Shown here: positions 1-7,830 of the stretch, in pieces | Layout: each line of letters begins with the position of its first letter | How positions within the stretch are numbered: the stretch's first letter is position 1 | NCBI GenBank assembly: GCA_958295695.1 | Contig: OY282363.1 | Location: forward strand, 496,001 to 560,000 | Length of the DNA: 64,000 bases | DNA from: an uncultured Alphaproteobacteria bacterium | GTDB lineage: Bacteria > Pseudomonadota > Alphaproteobacteria > SP197 | Reading direction: 5' to 3' | Program-made: the position numbers and the translations under genes | Notes under the pieces: generated by a model | What the model was told of the DNA's origin: nothing | Seen by the model: the letters and a program-made list of their open reading frames with translations, nothing else | Databases searched by the model: none

Positions 1-441
1 GTCGAGGCCGCTCTTATCGACTATACGCCGGGACTCGCCAACATCACCCCCGGTTCCGGAAAGGAACGAGGACCTGCCAACGCCGTCCAACTCGACAAGC
101 TCTATGCGCGAGAGACCATGGAACCCGATCCCGGCCACAAGCTGCTCTACCTCAAGACCAGAGACGATAGGATGAAGGAAAGAGGAAGTCTCTACGAGGC
201 CGTTCGCGAGGCGTGGAAGGTGAATCTAGAAACAGCCAAGGATGCCGATCACGTCATCGCCGTGATCAAAAATGTGTGCCGAGGCGTGTTCGAGCCGAAG
301 GAGTGGAAACCGGTCCCCGACCGCCCCGGTAGGTATGGGTTCGACGGCAAGGAAGTGGTCGGCGATGTCGCGACCGCGTATGTCGGCAAACTCGTTCCCG
401 AGGACAAGCGGGGCCGGTCGGAAAAGCAGTATAGCCGGTAA
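1..441 (+). CDS. C-terminal part of a GIY-YIG (LEM-3-like) nuclease-domain protein, 5' end outside window
   Basis: The reading frame is open from base 1 to a TAA at 439-441, so the gene starts before the window; 146 residues are visible. The first visible residues (VEAALIDYTPGLANITPGSG, then RGPANA) match the end of the LEM-3-like GIY-YIG fold, whose family members carry a similar Y/F-x-GL-x-N motif followed by RG. The last 50 residues (GRYGFDG, then YVGKLVPEDKRG) match the conserved tail of that family, seen as GRWGF and YVGKRVP. The internal ATG at 118 is therefore not the real start. The catalytic GIY-YIG strand itself would lie upstream and cannot be checked. The DNA target is unknown. 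Confidence 0.6.
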   Translation, partial: VEAALIDYTPGLANITPGSGKERGPANAVQLDKLYARETMEPDPGHKLLYLKTRDDRMKERGSLYEAVREAWKVNLETAKDADHVIAVIKNVCRGVFEPKEWKPVPDRPGRYGFDGKEVVGDVATAYVGKLVPEDKRGRSEKQYSR

Positions 442-559
442 TCCGACGTTTGGCGGCGCGATCGACGTCGTGTTTTCAGACGAGACGCGGGGATCGTTTC
501 GGGAGGCCGCCCGGATCGCGTAGAGTGGGGCGCGGACGCAACCCCGGAAGGGCATCGCC

Positions 560-751
560 ATGAACGACGCGGGCGTCGACCCGAAGCTTCTCGAAATCCT
601 CGTCTGCCCGCTGACCAAGGGGCCGCTCGCCTACGACCGGGAGCGCCGGGAACTGGTGAGCGAGCAGGCGGGGCTGGCCTACCCGATCCGCGACGGCATC
701 CCCATCATGCTGGTCGACGAGGCGCGGCGGCTGGACGGGGACGAGACGTGA
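560..751 (+). CDS. Trm112/UPF0434 family protein
   Basis: This is a 63-residue protein with the family signature [14 protein letters not shown] near residues 10-23 and [12 protein letters not shown] near residues 40-51. Trm112-like proteins are small scaffolds; in eukaryotes and archaea they activate methyltransferases, while the bacterial UPF0434 members have no settled role. Only one cysteine (Cys16) is present, so a complete four-cysteine zinc ribbon is absent, which is usual for proteobacterial members. A GGAAGGG sequence precedes the ATG. The stop overlaps the GTG start of the DUF971 gene, so the two are probably cotranslated, a pairing common in alphaproteobacteria. Confidence 0.88.
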   Translation: MNDAGVDPKLLEILVCPLTKGPLAYDRERRELVSEQAGLAYPIRDGIPIMLVDEARRLDGDET

Positions 752-1125
752 AGATGGAAGCGGAGCCGACGCGGCGTTGGCCGGTCGAGATCCGGCTCAA
801 GTCCGCCGAGAAGGTGCTGGAAGTCGATTTCGACGACGGCGCGCGCTTCGCGCTGCCCGCCGAGCTGCTGCGGGTCGAAAGCCCGTCGGCCGAGGTCCAG
901 GGCCACGGCGCGGGCGGCAAGAAGACCATCGCGGGCCGCCGCCACGTCGGCATCGTGACCGTCGAGCCGGTCGGCAACTACGCCATCAGGATCGTCTTCG
1001 ACGACCTGCACGACACCGGCCTCTTCTCGTGGAACACCCTCTACGACCTGGGCGCCGGCCGGGAAGCGGTCTGGCGGGCCTACCTGGACCGCCTGGAGAA
1101 GGAAGGGCTGAGCCGCGACCCCTGA
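748..1125 (+). CDS. DUF971 (GBBH-like) domain protein
   Basis: The protein has 125 residues. It opens with [21 protein letters not shown], then an [19 protein letters not shown] block and a C-terminal segment with [18 protein letters not shown], which is the DUF971 signature. The fold is related to the N-terminal domain of gamma-butyrobetaine hydroxylase, but free-standing bacterial members have been linked to iron-sulfur protein maturation and no enzymatic activity is established. The GTG start at 748 overlaps the Trm112 stop by four bases; an ATG at 754 is the only other candidate. Confidence 0.88.
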   Translation: MKMEAEPTRRWPVEIRLKSAEKVLEVDFDDGARFALPAELLRVESPSAEVQGHGAGGKKTIAGRRHVGIVTVEPVGNYAIRIVFDDLHDTGLFSWNTLYDLGAGREAVWRAYLDRLEKEGLSRDP

Positions 1126-1157
1126 ATCGCGAGGCCCGGCCGCGGTCGCGGTCCGTC

Positions 1158-1181
1158 GCGGGTCCGCCGGAACGGACCCGC
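1158..1181. terminator. Hairpin between convergent genes
   Basis: GCGGGTCCG at 1158-1166 pairs perfectly with CGGACCCGC at 1173-1181 around a 6-nt loop. It lies between the DUF971 stop (1125) and the end of the convergent methyltransferase remnant (1183). There is no T-run, so a role as bidirectional terminator is inferred. The right arm is part of a dispersed 20-mer repeated at 11234-11253. Confidence 0.4.
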
Positions 1182-1182
1182 C

Positions 1183-1800
1183 CTACCGCTTGCGCGCCAC
1201 CATCATCACGGGATCGACCCGGTGGGCCTCGAGCGCGGCGGCGTAGTTGCGGAACGCCCCGGCGGTGCCGGCGCCGACGAGGAGATGGACGCCGCCCGGA
1301 AGACGCCGAGAGCCCTCTCGCGCGGGCCGGTCTCGGCCATGGGGTCGAAGCCCGCCGCGGCGAGCAGGTCGCGCGTGTCCGCCGCGCCGCGGAGAAAACC
1401 GGTCGAAACGTCCCCGGCCCAGGGCATGGGATAGGCGAGGCCGCCGACCGGTCCCTCCATCACGTCGAACAGGCCGAACGGCGCGCCGGGACGCGTCGCG
1501 CGCGCGACTTCCCGGTAGAAGCCCGTCCTGTCCTCGACGGTCATGGCGACATGCGGCGTGACCGCCGCGTCGAAGCTCCCGTCCCCGGCGGGAAGGGCGA
1601 GCGCGCCGCCGGCCTGGAACGCGCATCTCCCGGCGAGGCCGGTCCGTTCGGTCGGGAGACGGGCCACGTCGATGTCGTCGCGCGTGAGGTCGATCCCGGT
1701 CACGCGGCAACCGCGTTCGGCGGCGAGCGCGCGACTCGCGCCGCCGATGCCGCGGCCCGCGTCGAGCCCGCGCCGGATCGTCCGTGTCGACGGGCCTCTT
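1183..1800 (-). pseudogene. Decayed class I SAM-dependent methyltransferase
   Basis: Read on the minus strand, the frame ending at 1206 encodes LDAGRGIGGASRALAAERG then CRVTGIDLT, a methyltransferase motif I, although the usual DxGCG reads DAGRG. It continues through a post-I region to GVFRA. The family's C-terminus (HLLVGAGTAG, then FRNYAAALEAHRVDPVMMV) follows only in another frame, ending at 1183, so a frameshift or small deletion lies near 1285-1300. No start codon exists upstream of motif I. The roughly 70-100 residues that should precede it are absent, and the sequence runs into the arsR promoter. An intact paralogue-like enzyme is at 22352-23125. Confidence 0.7.
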
Positions 1801-1833
1801 GACTTTCTTCTATAATTCCATAATTATCGAATC
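1799..1833 (+). promoter_or_regulatory. arsR promoter and candidate ArsR operator
   Basis: An AT-rich island directly precedes the ATG at 1834. TTGACT (1799-1804) sits 16 bp from TAATTA (1821-1826), and a consensus TATAAT is at 1811-1816. The inverted repeat ATAATT-CCAT-AATTAT (1812-1827) overlaps both -10 candidates, as expected for an autorepressor operator. With the downstream -10, transcription would begin at or next to the ATG and give a leaderless mRNA; there is no room for a Shine-Dalgarno sequence. Assignment to ArsR is inferred from position. Confidence 0.55.
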
Positions 1834-2187
1834 ATGGAACCGAACCACGCCATCGAGTCGCTTCAGGCGCTCGCCCAGGAGACCCGGCTGACGGCCTTCC
1901 GCCTGCTGGTGGAGGCCGGCCCGCGGGGCGTCGCGGCCGGCGAGATCGCCAGGACGCTCGGCATCGCGCCGTCGAGCCTGTCGTTCCACCTCTCCCATCT
2001 CGTCCATGCGGGCCTCGTCGCCTCGCGGCGCGCGGGCAGGCAGGTGATCTACGCCGCCGAGTTCGACGCTATGGAACGGCTGATGGCGTATCTCACCGAA
2101 AACTGTTGCCGGGGCGCCGAGGGCTGCGGGCCGCTCGTTCCCCGGATCGCGGCCGGCCCGCCCATCGTGGAGGACCGAGCATCATGA
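1834..2187 (+). CDS. arsR: ArsR-family arsenic-responsive repressor
   Basis: This 117-residue winged-helix protein has the ArsR/SmtB fold: helix alpha1 ALAQETRLTAFRLL (12-25), recognition region GEIARTLGIAPSSLSFHLSHL (36-56) and wing AGRQVIYAAEF (67-77). The classical alpha3 ELCVC site is missing. Instead Cys91, Cys92 and Cys98 form a CC-x5-C cluster at the C-terminus, the arrangement known for Acidithiobacillus ferrooxidans ArsR, where these residues bind As(III). It should repress its own operon and release it on binding arsenite or methylarsenite. The stop overlaps the arsI start (ATGA). The ATG at 1834 follows the promoter palindrome with no leader. Confidence 0.85.
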   Translation: MEPNHAIESLQALAQETRLTAFRLLVEAGPRGVAAGEIARTLGIAPSSLSFHLSHLVHAGLVASRRAGRQVIYAAEFDAMERLMAYLTENCCRGAEGCGPLVPRIAAGPPIVEDRAS

Positions 2188-2645
2188 AACGCGTTCACAT
2201 CAATGTCCGGGTCGAGGATCTCGACGAGGCGATCGGCTTCTACGGCGCGCTCTTCGGCGCCAGGCCCGACGTCGTGAAGGACGATTACGCCCGCTTCCGG
2301 CTCGACGAGCCCAGCATCAACTTCTCGATGTCCCGGCGCGGCGGCGCCGTCGGCATGGACCACATGGGAATCGACGTCGACACGCCCGAGGAGCTGGCCG
2401 AGGTGACCGCGCGCCTGCGCGCGGCGGGCCACGCCTCGAGCGCGCCGACCGACGGCGCGTGCTGCTACGCCCGGTCGACGAAATCCTGGGCGGTCGATCC
2501 GGCCGGCGTGCCCTGGGAGACGTTCCACACCCATGGCGTCTCGGCGACCTACGGCACCGATGCGATCGACAACGCCTCGATCGCGGCGTCGGCGCGCGAG
2601 GACGCGCGGGAGATCGGCGCCACGGCGCGCGGCGTCTGTTGCTGA
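2184..2645 (+). CDS. arsI: ArsI-type C-As lyase (methylarsenite demethylase), ArsI/CadI family
   Basis: This 153-residue vicinal-oxygen-chelate protein resembles ArsI, a non-heme Fe(II) dioxygenase that cleaves the carbon-arsenic bond of trivalent organoarsenicals. Candidate iron ligands are His5, His60 and Glu112 (in PWETFHTHG). Cys93-Cys94 in TDGACCYARS is the substrate-binding thiol pair; spacing is close to that known for Bacillus ArsI (His5, Cys96-Cys97, His62, Glu115). A second cysteine pair ends the protein (Cys152-Cys153). It is coupled to arsR by a 4-nt overlap. No arsenite pump gene lies beside it, so export must be encoded elsewhere. CadI is the alternative name within the family. 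Confidence 0.82.
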   Translation: MKRVHINVRVEDLDEAIGFYGALFGARPDVVKDDYARFRLDEPSINFSMSRRGGAVGMDHMGIDVDTPEELAEVTARLRAAGHASSAPTDGACCYARSTKSWAVDPAGVPWETFHTHGVSATYGTDAIDNASIAASAREDAREIGATARGVCC

Positions 2646-2668
2646 GGCCGTCGGCCGTGTCGACAGGC

Positions 2669-2692
2669 AAGGGGAGCCCGAGGGTTCCCCTT
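2669..2692 (+). terminator. Probable terminator of the arsR-arsI operon
   Basis: AAGGGGAGCCC (2669-2679) pairs with GGGTTCCCCTT (2682-2692) with one G-T pair. It forms a stem of up to 11 bp some 24 nt after the arsI stop. Only a weak T-run follows. Confidence 0.5.
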
Positions 2693-2819
2693 CGCCGTTT
2701 CGGGATATCGCCGTCCGCGTCCGCCTCGCGGCGGACGGCCCGGCGTCTCGCCTGGGCCGCCCACCGCGCTGGAAGAACCGCCTGGGATAGCCTGGACGGG
2801 CCCGAATCCGCCGCCGCGC

Positions 2820-3713
2820 TCAGCCTGTATGGGCCCGCGCGTGGCGCGCCGCGAGATCCGCGATCATCGGTCCCAGGCCGCCTTCGAGGTCGTGGCCCAT
2901 GCCCGGAATTTCGACGAGCGCGGCGCCGGGAATGTTCCGGGCCGTGTCGCGCCCGTGCTCGGGCGGGAGCAGGGCGTCGTCGAGACCGTGGATCACCAGG
3001 CTCGGAACGGCGACGGTCCCGAGCATGGCGACGCGCGAGCCGCTGGCGAGGACCGCGGCGTACTGCCGTTTCACGCCTTCGGGCGTCCAGCAGCGGTCGT
3101 AGGCCTCGCCGATCAGCCGGGCCCGTTCGACCTCGTCGAAGGGATAGCCCGGACTTCCCCAGACCCGGTCGCACGCCAGCGTGAACGCGATCGCCGAATC
3201 CCGGTCGCAAGGATCGTCGGGCCGGGCCAGCAGCATCCGGCGCGTTTCCGGCGTGCCGAGGGGGAGGTCGGGGTTGCCGGACGACGACATGACCGAGGTC
3301 ATGGTAATGACGCGCTCCGGCCGGCGCGCCGCCATGGTTTGCGCGATCATGCCGCCCATCGAGACGCCGAGGACATGGGCGCGGCGGACGCCGAAACGGT
3401 CGAGGACGCCGACATGGTCGTCGACGAAGTCCTCGATGCGGTAGGGCGCGCGGATCGGCAGGCCCCGTTCCGCCCGGCGCGCCAGCTCCTCCTCGTCGAT
3501 CGGGCCGAAGTCGTCGAACTTCCGGGACAGGCCGGCGTCCCGGTTGTCGGGCGTGATGACGAAGAAACCGAGCGCGACGAGGCGCTCGATCATGGCCCGG
3601 GGCCAGTGGACGATCTGGCTGCCCAGCCCGCGCGCCATCAGCAGCGGCGCGGCGGCCGGGTCGCCGTGGCTCTCGACGTGGATGGCGATCCCGTTGGCGG
3701 CGATTCTGGGCAT
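2820..3713 (-). CDS. Alpha/beta hydrolase
   Basis: The protein has 297 residues. The nucleophile elbow GVSMGG places the catalytic serine at about residue 118. The acid is probably in VIHGLDDALLP and the catalytic histidine in GMGHDL near residue 275. The oxyanion region is MARGLGSQIVHWP. This type (HG..P.L, then PDNRDAGLS) is common among esterase and lactonase-like hydrolases of unknown substrate. There is no signal peptide, so it is cytoplasmic. It is monocistronic and divergent from the GST gene; the 77-bp gap holds both promoters. Substrate cannot be deduced. Confidence 0.8.
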   Translation of the reverse strand: MPRIAANGIAIHVESHGDPAAAPLLMARGLGSQIVHWPRAMIERLVALGFFVITPDNRDAGLSRKFDDFGPIDEEELARRAERGLPIRAPYRIEDFVDDHVGVLDRFGVRRAHVLGVSMGGMIAQTMAARRPERVITMTSVMSSSGNPDLPLGTPETRRMLLARPDDPCDRDSAIAFTLACDRVWGSPGYPFDEVERARLIGEAYDRCWTPEGVKRQYAAVLASGSRVAMLGTVAVPSLVIHGLDDALLPPEHGRDTARNIPGAALVEIPGMGHDLEGGLGPMIADLAARHARAHTG

Positions 3714-3790
3714 CGGTCCCGCTCTTTGCCGGCTGGCGGCGGATCGGTCGGGCGGCTAGGCTCCGGCGACCGCGCACGGGAGCGACCGCC

Positions 3791-4423
3791 ATGTACCGCC
3801 TCTACGGCAAGCCCTACACGATGTCGATGGTGCCGGAGGGCGCGATGGACGAGATCGGCGTCGCCTACGATCTCGTGACCCTTCCCGACGGGCGCTCGAC
3901 CGACCCGGAGTATCTGAAGCTGCGCCCCGACGGGCTGGCGCCGACGCTGGTCGACGGCGACCTCGTGGTGATCGAGGGGTCGGCCATCGCCATGCATCTG
4001 GCGGACAGGCATCCGGACGCGGGCCTGGCGCCGGCGGTCGGCACGGCGGAGCGGGCCCGCTGGTACCAGTGGATGCTCTATCTGGGATCCATGGTCCACC
4101 CGGTCGTCGCCAACGAGTTCCACGCCGACTGGTATACGGACGAGGAGAGCGGCGTCGAGGGGGTGAGGCGCCGGGCGCGGCGCAACGCCGATACGCTGTG
4201 GGCGCAGATCGACACGGCGGTCGCCGGCCGGGCCTGGCTCTGCGGCGGGACGTTCACCACCGCCGACATCCTGTTCCTCGCCGAGGCCTACATGCACCAC
4301 GACTACCCGGCGATGCTCGCGCGCGAGGCCAACGTCGCCACGCTGGTCGGCCGCATCCAGGCGCGGCCCCGCATGGCCGCGCTCCTGGAACGGCATGGCG
4401 TCGAAACGGTCGCGCCGGGCTGA
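3791..4423 (+). CDS. Glutathione S-transferase family protein
   Basis: The protein has 210 residues, normal for a two-domain GST. The N-terminal thioredoxin-like half (MYRLYGKPYTMSMVPEGAMDEIG, then LVDGDLVVIEGSAIAMHLAD) has the cis-Pro (APTLVDGD) and the glutathione gamma-glutamyl site in the E-S/G-x-AI motif. The C-terminal helical half ends with FTTADILFLAEAY, the GST hydrophobic-staple motif. A GGGAGCG ribosome-binding site precedes the ATG. It leads a run with a cupin-like protein, an acyl-CoA synthetase and an enoyl-CoA hydratase, suggesting detoxification or conjugation within catabolism of an organic acid. Confidence 0.85.
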   Translation: MYRLYGKPYTMSMVPEGAMDEIGVAYDLVTLPDGRSTDPEYLKLRPDGLAPTLVDGDLVVIEGSAIAMHLADRHPDAGLAPAVGTAERARWYQWMLYLGSMVHPVVANEFHADWYTDEESGVEGVRRRARRNADTLWAQIDTAVAGRAWLCGGTFTTADILFLAEAYMHHDYPAMLAREANVATLVGRIQARPRMAALLERHGVETVAPG

Positions 4424-4429
4424 GGCGTC

Positions 4430-4825
4430 GTGAGCGGGAAAGCCTTCGACCCGGCCCGGACCTGTCTCCATCTCGCCGGCGACGGCGCGGTCGCGCCGGT
4501 CGAGGCCGGCGAACGGTTCCGGTCGGATCTCATGGCGGGCCGGTTCGCGCTCGCCGACGGCCATCTCGTGGCGGCGGGCGGGATGACGTCGGATACGGGC
4601 CACCGGGAAATGCATCCCGAGGGCGGGGAGGCGCCGCCGCGGACCCCGGGCGCGTTCACCGTCGTTCTGGAGCGCGGCGACGGGCGGGCGGACGAGGTCC
4701 GTCTCGACGGAGAGACTCCCCGCGCGGTGGCGCCGCGCGGCGCCTGGCGCCGCTTCCAGGTCATCGAGCCGGGCCGGATCGTCTTCATCGCCTGGGGCCG
4801 CGGCGCCCGGCGCGGGCCGGCCTAG
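4430..4825 (+). CDS. Small cupin-like protein
   Basis: The protein has 131 residues. A degenerate cupin motif 1 is seen in HREMHPEGGE, followed by FTVVLERGDGRADEVRLDG, and a motif-2-like segment PRGAWRRFQVIEPGRIVFIAWG. Motif 2 normally has G-x-WHR; here Trp is followed by Arg, so a metal ligand appears lost, and the core of motif 1 is altered (PPRTPG). It may be non-catalytic. A GTG at 4430 is the probable start, six bases after the GST stop. It sits between the GST and acyl-CoA synthetase genes in one transcription unit. Confidence 0.55.
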   Translation: MSGKAFDPARTCLHLAGDGAVAPVEAGERFRSDLMAGRFALADGHLVAAGGMTSDTGHREMHPEGGEAPPRTPGAFTVVLERGDGRADEVRLDGETPRAVAPRGAWRRFQVIEPGRIVFIAWGRGARRGPA

Positions 4826-4842
4826 CGCCGCGGGGTCCGTTC

Positions 4843-6945
4843 GTGGTCCGGCACCGTTTGCAGACACTGCTCTGTCCGCGCTCGGTCGCGGTGGTGGGCG
4901 CGTCGCCCAAACGCGAGACCTTCGGCTGGACCTCCTGGCGCGCGGCGGTCGACATCGGCTTCGAGGGCGACCTCTTCCTCGTGAACCCCGGCTACGAGGA
5001 TATCGACGGCCTGCGCTGCTACCCCGATCTGGCCTCGATCGGCCGGCCCGTCGAGCACGCCATGCTCAACGTCGCCAACGCGCGCCTGGAAAGCGTCTTC
5101 GACCAGGCGATCGCGGCCGGCGTCCCGGCGGTCACGATCTTCGCCTCGGGTTACCTCGAGGGCGATGGCGACCCGCCGCTGCTCGACCGCATGAAGGCCA
5201 AGGCGCGGGAGGCCGGCCTTCTGGTCTGCGGCGGCAACGGCTCGGGCTTCGTGAACCGGGCCGAGAAGGTGCAGGTCACGCTGGCCGGCGGGCGCGACGG
5301 GCTGGACGTCGGCCCGGTCGCGATGATCAGCCAGTCCGGCTCGGTCTATCTCGGCATGGTCCAGACCGACGGACGGCTCGGCTTCAACCTCACGGTGTCC
5401 TCGGGCCAGGAGATCGCGACGACGGCCGCCGACTACATGGACTACGCGCTGGAACTCGACTCGACCCGCGCGATCTGCCTTTTCGTCGAGACCGTCCGCG
5501 ACGCCGAGGGTTTCCGCGCCGCCGCCGACAAGGCCTTCGAGCGCGGCGTGCCGGTGGTGGCGCTGAAGACGGCGCGCACGCGGGCGAGCGCGGCGATGGC
5601 CCTGAGCCATTCCGGCGCGCTGGCGGGCGACGACCGGGCCTACGACGCCGTCTTCGAACGGCACGGCGTGCTGCGCGTCGACGACATGGACGAGATGATC
5701 GCGACCCTGCAGATGGCGACGCAGCCGCGCCGCTTCGCGCCCGGAGGGCTCGTGGCGATCGCCGATTCCGGAGGCGAGCGGGAGCATCTGGTCGATCTCG
5801 CCGCCGGCCGCGGCGTGCCCTTCGCCCGGATCGGCGAGGCCACGACCGCGCGTCTGGCCGCCCGGCTGGAGTATGGGCTGGACCCGGTCAACCCGCTCGA
5901 CGCCTGGGGCACGGGCCGCGACTATGTGGCGATCTTCACCGACTGCTGGGAGGCGCTCATGGGCGATCCCGACTGCGCCGCGGGAGTCTGGGTCGCGGAC
6001 ATGCGCGATGTCGAAACCTACCGCGGCCGCTTCATCGACGGCGCGCACGCCATCGCCGAGAAGACCGGCAAGCCGATGGCCTTCGCTTCAGCCGTGCCCA
6101 ACGGCGTCGTCCACGAGACGGCGCGGCGCCTCCGCGGCCTCGGCGTCCCCTTCATCGACGGCCTGGGACCGGCGGTGACGGCGATGGGCCGCATGATGGC
6201 CTGGCGCGACCACCGGCCCGCCTCCCGCATGGCCGCGCCCGACCGCCCGGACGAGGCCGTCGTCGCCCGCTGGCGCGGGCGGCTGGCCGACGGCGGCCCG
6301 TTCGACGAGGCCGAGGGCCTGGCGTTGGCGCGCGACTTCGGCGTCTCCGCGCCCGAGGCGACGGTCGTGAACGACGCTGGGGAGGCCGCGGCGGCGGCCG
6401 AAGCCATCGGCGGCCCCTGCGCGCTCAAGACCGCCACGCCCGGCCCGCGGCACAAGTCCGACGTGGGCGGCGTCGTCCTCGGTCTCTCGGGGGCGGACGC
6501 GGTCCGGGAAGCCTACGAGGCCATGGCCGCCCGTCTCGGCCCGCGCTGCCTCGTGGCGGCGATGGCGCCCGAGGGGGTCGAGATGGTCTTCGGCATGGTG
6601 CGCGACGCGCAGTTCGGGCCGATGGTGCTGGTCGGCGCCGGCGGCGTCTTCGTCGAGGCGCTGAGGGACGCGGCCGTGGCGCTGCCGCCATTCGACGCCG
6701 CCTTCGCCCGCGGCCTGCTCGACCGGCTCCGGGCGCGGCCGCTGCTCGACGGCGCGCGCGGCGCGCCGGCCGCCGACATCGACGCGCTCTGCGAGGCGCT
6801 CGCCCGCTTCTCGGTGCTGGCCGCGACGCTGGGCGACGGAATCGCCGAACTCGACCTCAACCCGGTCATCGCCGGGCCCGGCGGCGCCGTCGCCGTCGAC
6901 GCCCTGGTGGCGCCCGGCCCAGAACCCCGAAGGAGGACGCCATGA
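4843..6945 (+). CDS. Acyl-CoA synthetase (NDP-forming) with CoA-binding and ATP-grasp domains
   Basis: The 700-residue protein has the layout of fused ADP-forming acetyl-CoA synthetases. A CoA-binding Rossmann domain comes first (CPRSVAVVGASPKRETFGW). Succinyl-CoA-ligase-like domains follow (QSGSVYLGM; ALSHSGALAGDD with the family's active-site histidine region). The C-terminal ATP-grasp domain has PCALKTATPGPRHKSDVGGV and MVLVGAGGVFVEAL. It would make an acyl-CoA from a carboxylate and NTP, or run in reverse to conserve energy. The GTG at 4843 starts the family's conserved N-terminus; reading further upstream enters another gene. The stop overlaps the enoyl-CoA hydratase ATG, which points to activation followed by hydration of one substrate. 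Confidence 0.85.
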   Translation: MVRHRLQTLLCPRSVAVVGASPKRETFGWTSWRAAVDIGFEGDLFLVNPGYEDIDGLRCYPDLASIGRPVEHAMLNVANARLESVFDQAIAAGVPAVTIFASGYLEGDGDPPLLDRMKAKAREAGLLVCGGNGSGFVNRAEKVQVTLAGGRDGLDVGPVAMISQSGSVYLGMVQTDGRLGFNLTVSSGQEIATTAADYMDYALELDSTRAICLFVETVRDAEGFRAAADKAFERGVPVVALKTARTRASAAMALSHSGALAGDDRAYDAVFERHGVLRVDDMDEMIATLQMATQPRRFAPGGLVAIADSGGEREHLVDLAAGRGVPFARIGEATTARLAARLEYGLDPVNPLDAWGTGRDYVAIFTDCWEALMGDPDCAAGVWVADMRDVETYRGRFIDGAHAIAEKTGKPMAFASAVPNGVVHETARRLRGLGVPFIDGLGPAVTAMGRMMAWRDHRPASRMAAPDRPDEAVVARWRGRLADGGPFDEAEGLALARDFGVSAPEATVVNDAGEAAAAAEAIGGPCALKTATPGPRHKSDVGGVVLGLSGADAVREAYEAMAARLGPRCLVAAMAPEGVEMVFGMVRDAQFGPMVLVGAGGVFVEALRDAAVALPPFDAAFARGLLDRLRARPLLDGARGAPAADIDALCEALARFSVLAATLGDGIAELDLNPVIAGPGGAVAVDALVAPGPEPRRRTP

Positions 6946-7748
6946 GCGACGAAGTGCTGACCGAGATCGACGCAAGGATCGCCAAGGTCACGATCAACCG
7001 GGCCGCGAAGATGAACTCCATGAACCCGCCGTTCATGCGGGAGCTGTCCGGCGCCCTGCGCGCGCTCGACGAGAACCCGGCCGTCTCGGTCGTCGTCCTG
7101 ACCCACGCGGGCGACCACTTCGGCGCGGGCTACGACCTCAAGTACGAGTGGGGCGAGCACTACGGACGCGGGCCCATGGGCGCGCGCAGGATGCTCAAGG
7201 ACTGCGTCGACTTCGAGTTCACGCCCTGGGATTGCTCGAAGCCCGTCATCGCCATGGTCAGGGGCTATTGCCTCGCCGGCTCGTGCGAGCTCGCCATGAT
7301 GTGCTGCGTCACCTACGCCGGCGAAAGCGCCATGTTCGGCGAGCCGGAGATCCGCTTCTCGACGGCGCCGCCCGCCGTCGTCATGCCCTGGATTGTCGGC
7401 CTCAAGCGCGCCCGGGAGCTGCTCTACACCGGCGACACGATCGGGGCCGAGGAGGCCCGCCGGATGGGCATGGTCAACAAGGTCTTCCCCGACGACCGGC
7501 TGGAGGCCGAGACCATGCGGTACGCCCGGCGCGCCGCCGCGATCTCCCTCGAGGGCCTGCAGACCACCAAGGCCGCGATCAACCGGGGCGCCGAGATCGC
7601 GGGCGTCAGGAGCGCCATCGCCTACGGCGTGGAGGTCGGCGGCATCCTGGACGCCCAGGAGACCGAGCAGTACCGCCGGTTCGAGGCCGTCAAGCGGGAA
7701 AAGGGCCTGTCCGCCGCCATCCGCTGGCGCGAGAGCCAGTTCGAGTAG
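6942..7748 (+). CDS. Enoyl-CoA hydratase/isomerase family protein
   Basis: This 268-residue crotonase-fold enzyme contains HFGAGYDLK (oxyanion hole), AGSCELAMMCC and FGEPEI. The glutamates of CELA and FGEPEI correspond to the two catalytic acids of enoyl-CoA hydratases (Glu144 and Glu164 of the rat enzyme). It is expected to hydrate or isomerise a 2-enoyl-CoA. It is translationally coupled to the upstream acyl-CoA synthetase by an ATGA overlap with a good GGAGG ribosome-binding site. The acid handled by the pair cannot be read from sequence. Confidence 0.88.
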   Translation: MSDEVLTEIDARIAKVTINRAAKMNSMNPPFMRELSGALRALDENPAVSVVVLTHAGDHFGAGYDLKYEWGEHYGRGPMGARRMLKDCVDFEFTPWDCSKPVIAMVRGYCLAGSCELAMMCCVTYAGESAMFGEPEIRFSTAPPAVVMPWIVGLKRARELLYTGDTIGAEEARRMGMVNKVFPDDRLEAETMRYARRAAAISLEGLQTTKAAINRGAEIAGVRSAIAYGVEVGGILDAQETEQYRRFEAVKREKGLSAAIRWRESQFE

Positions 7749-7798
7749 GGCGGTGCGATTCGCCGACCGATCGGATAAATACGCCGACTGAAGCTTGC

Positions 7799-7825
7799 GG
7801 CGTGTAGCGCTGCGCGCTACACGCC
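7799..7825 (+). promoter_or_regulatory. Perfect palindromic operator upstream of higB
   Basis: GGCGTGTAGCGC (7799-7810) and GCGCTACACGCC (7814-7825) are exact inverted repeats around TGC. They end 5 bp before the higB ATG. Toxin-antitoxin loci of this type are autoregulated by the antitoxin HTH protein, so this is very likely the HigA operator. It would also form a strong hairpin in the mRNA leader. Confidence 0.7.
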
Positions 7826-7830
7826 ATTCC

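Noticed and set aside
118-441. A start at the ATG at 118 for the first gene
   Set aside because: The frame upstream is open to base 1 and encodes conserved family residues, so the gene begins outside the window.
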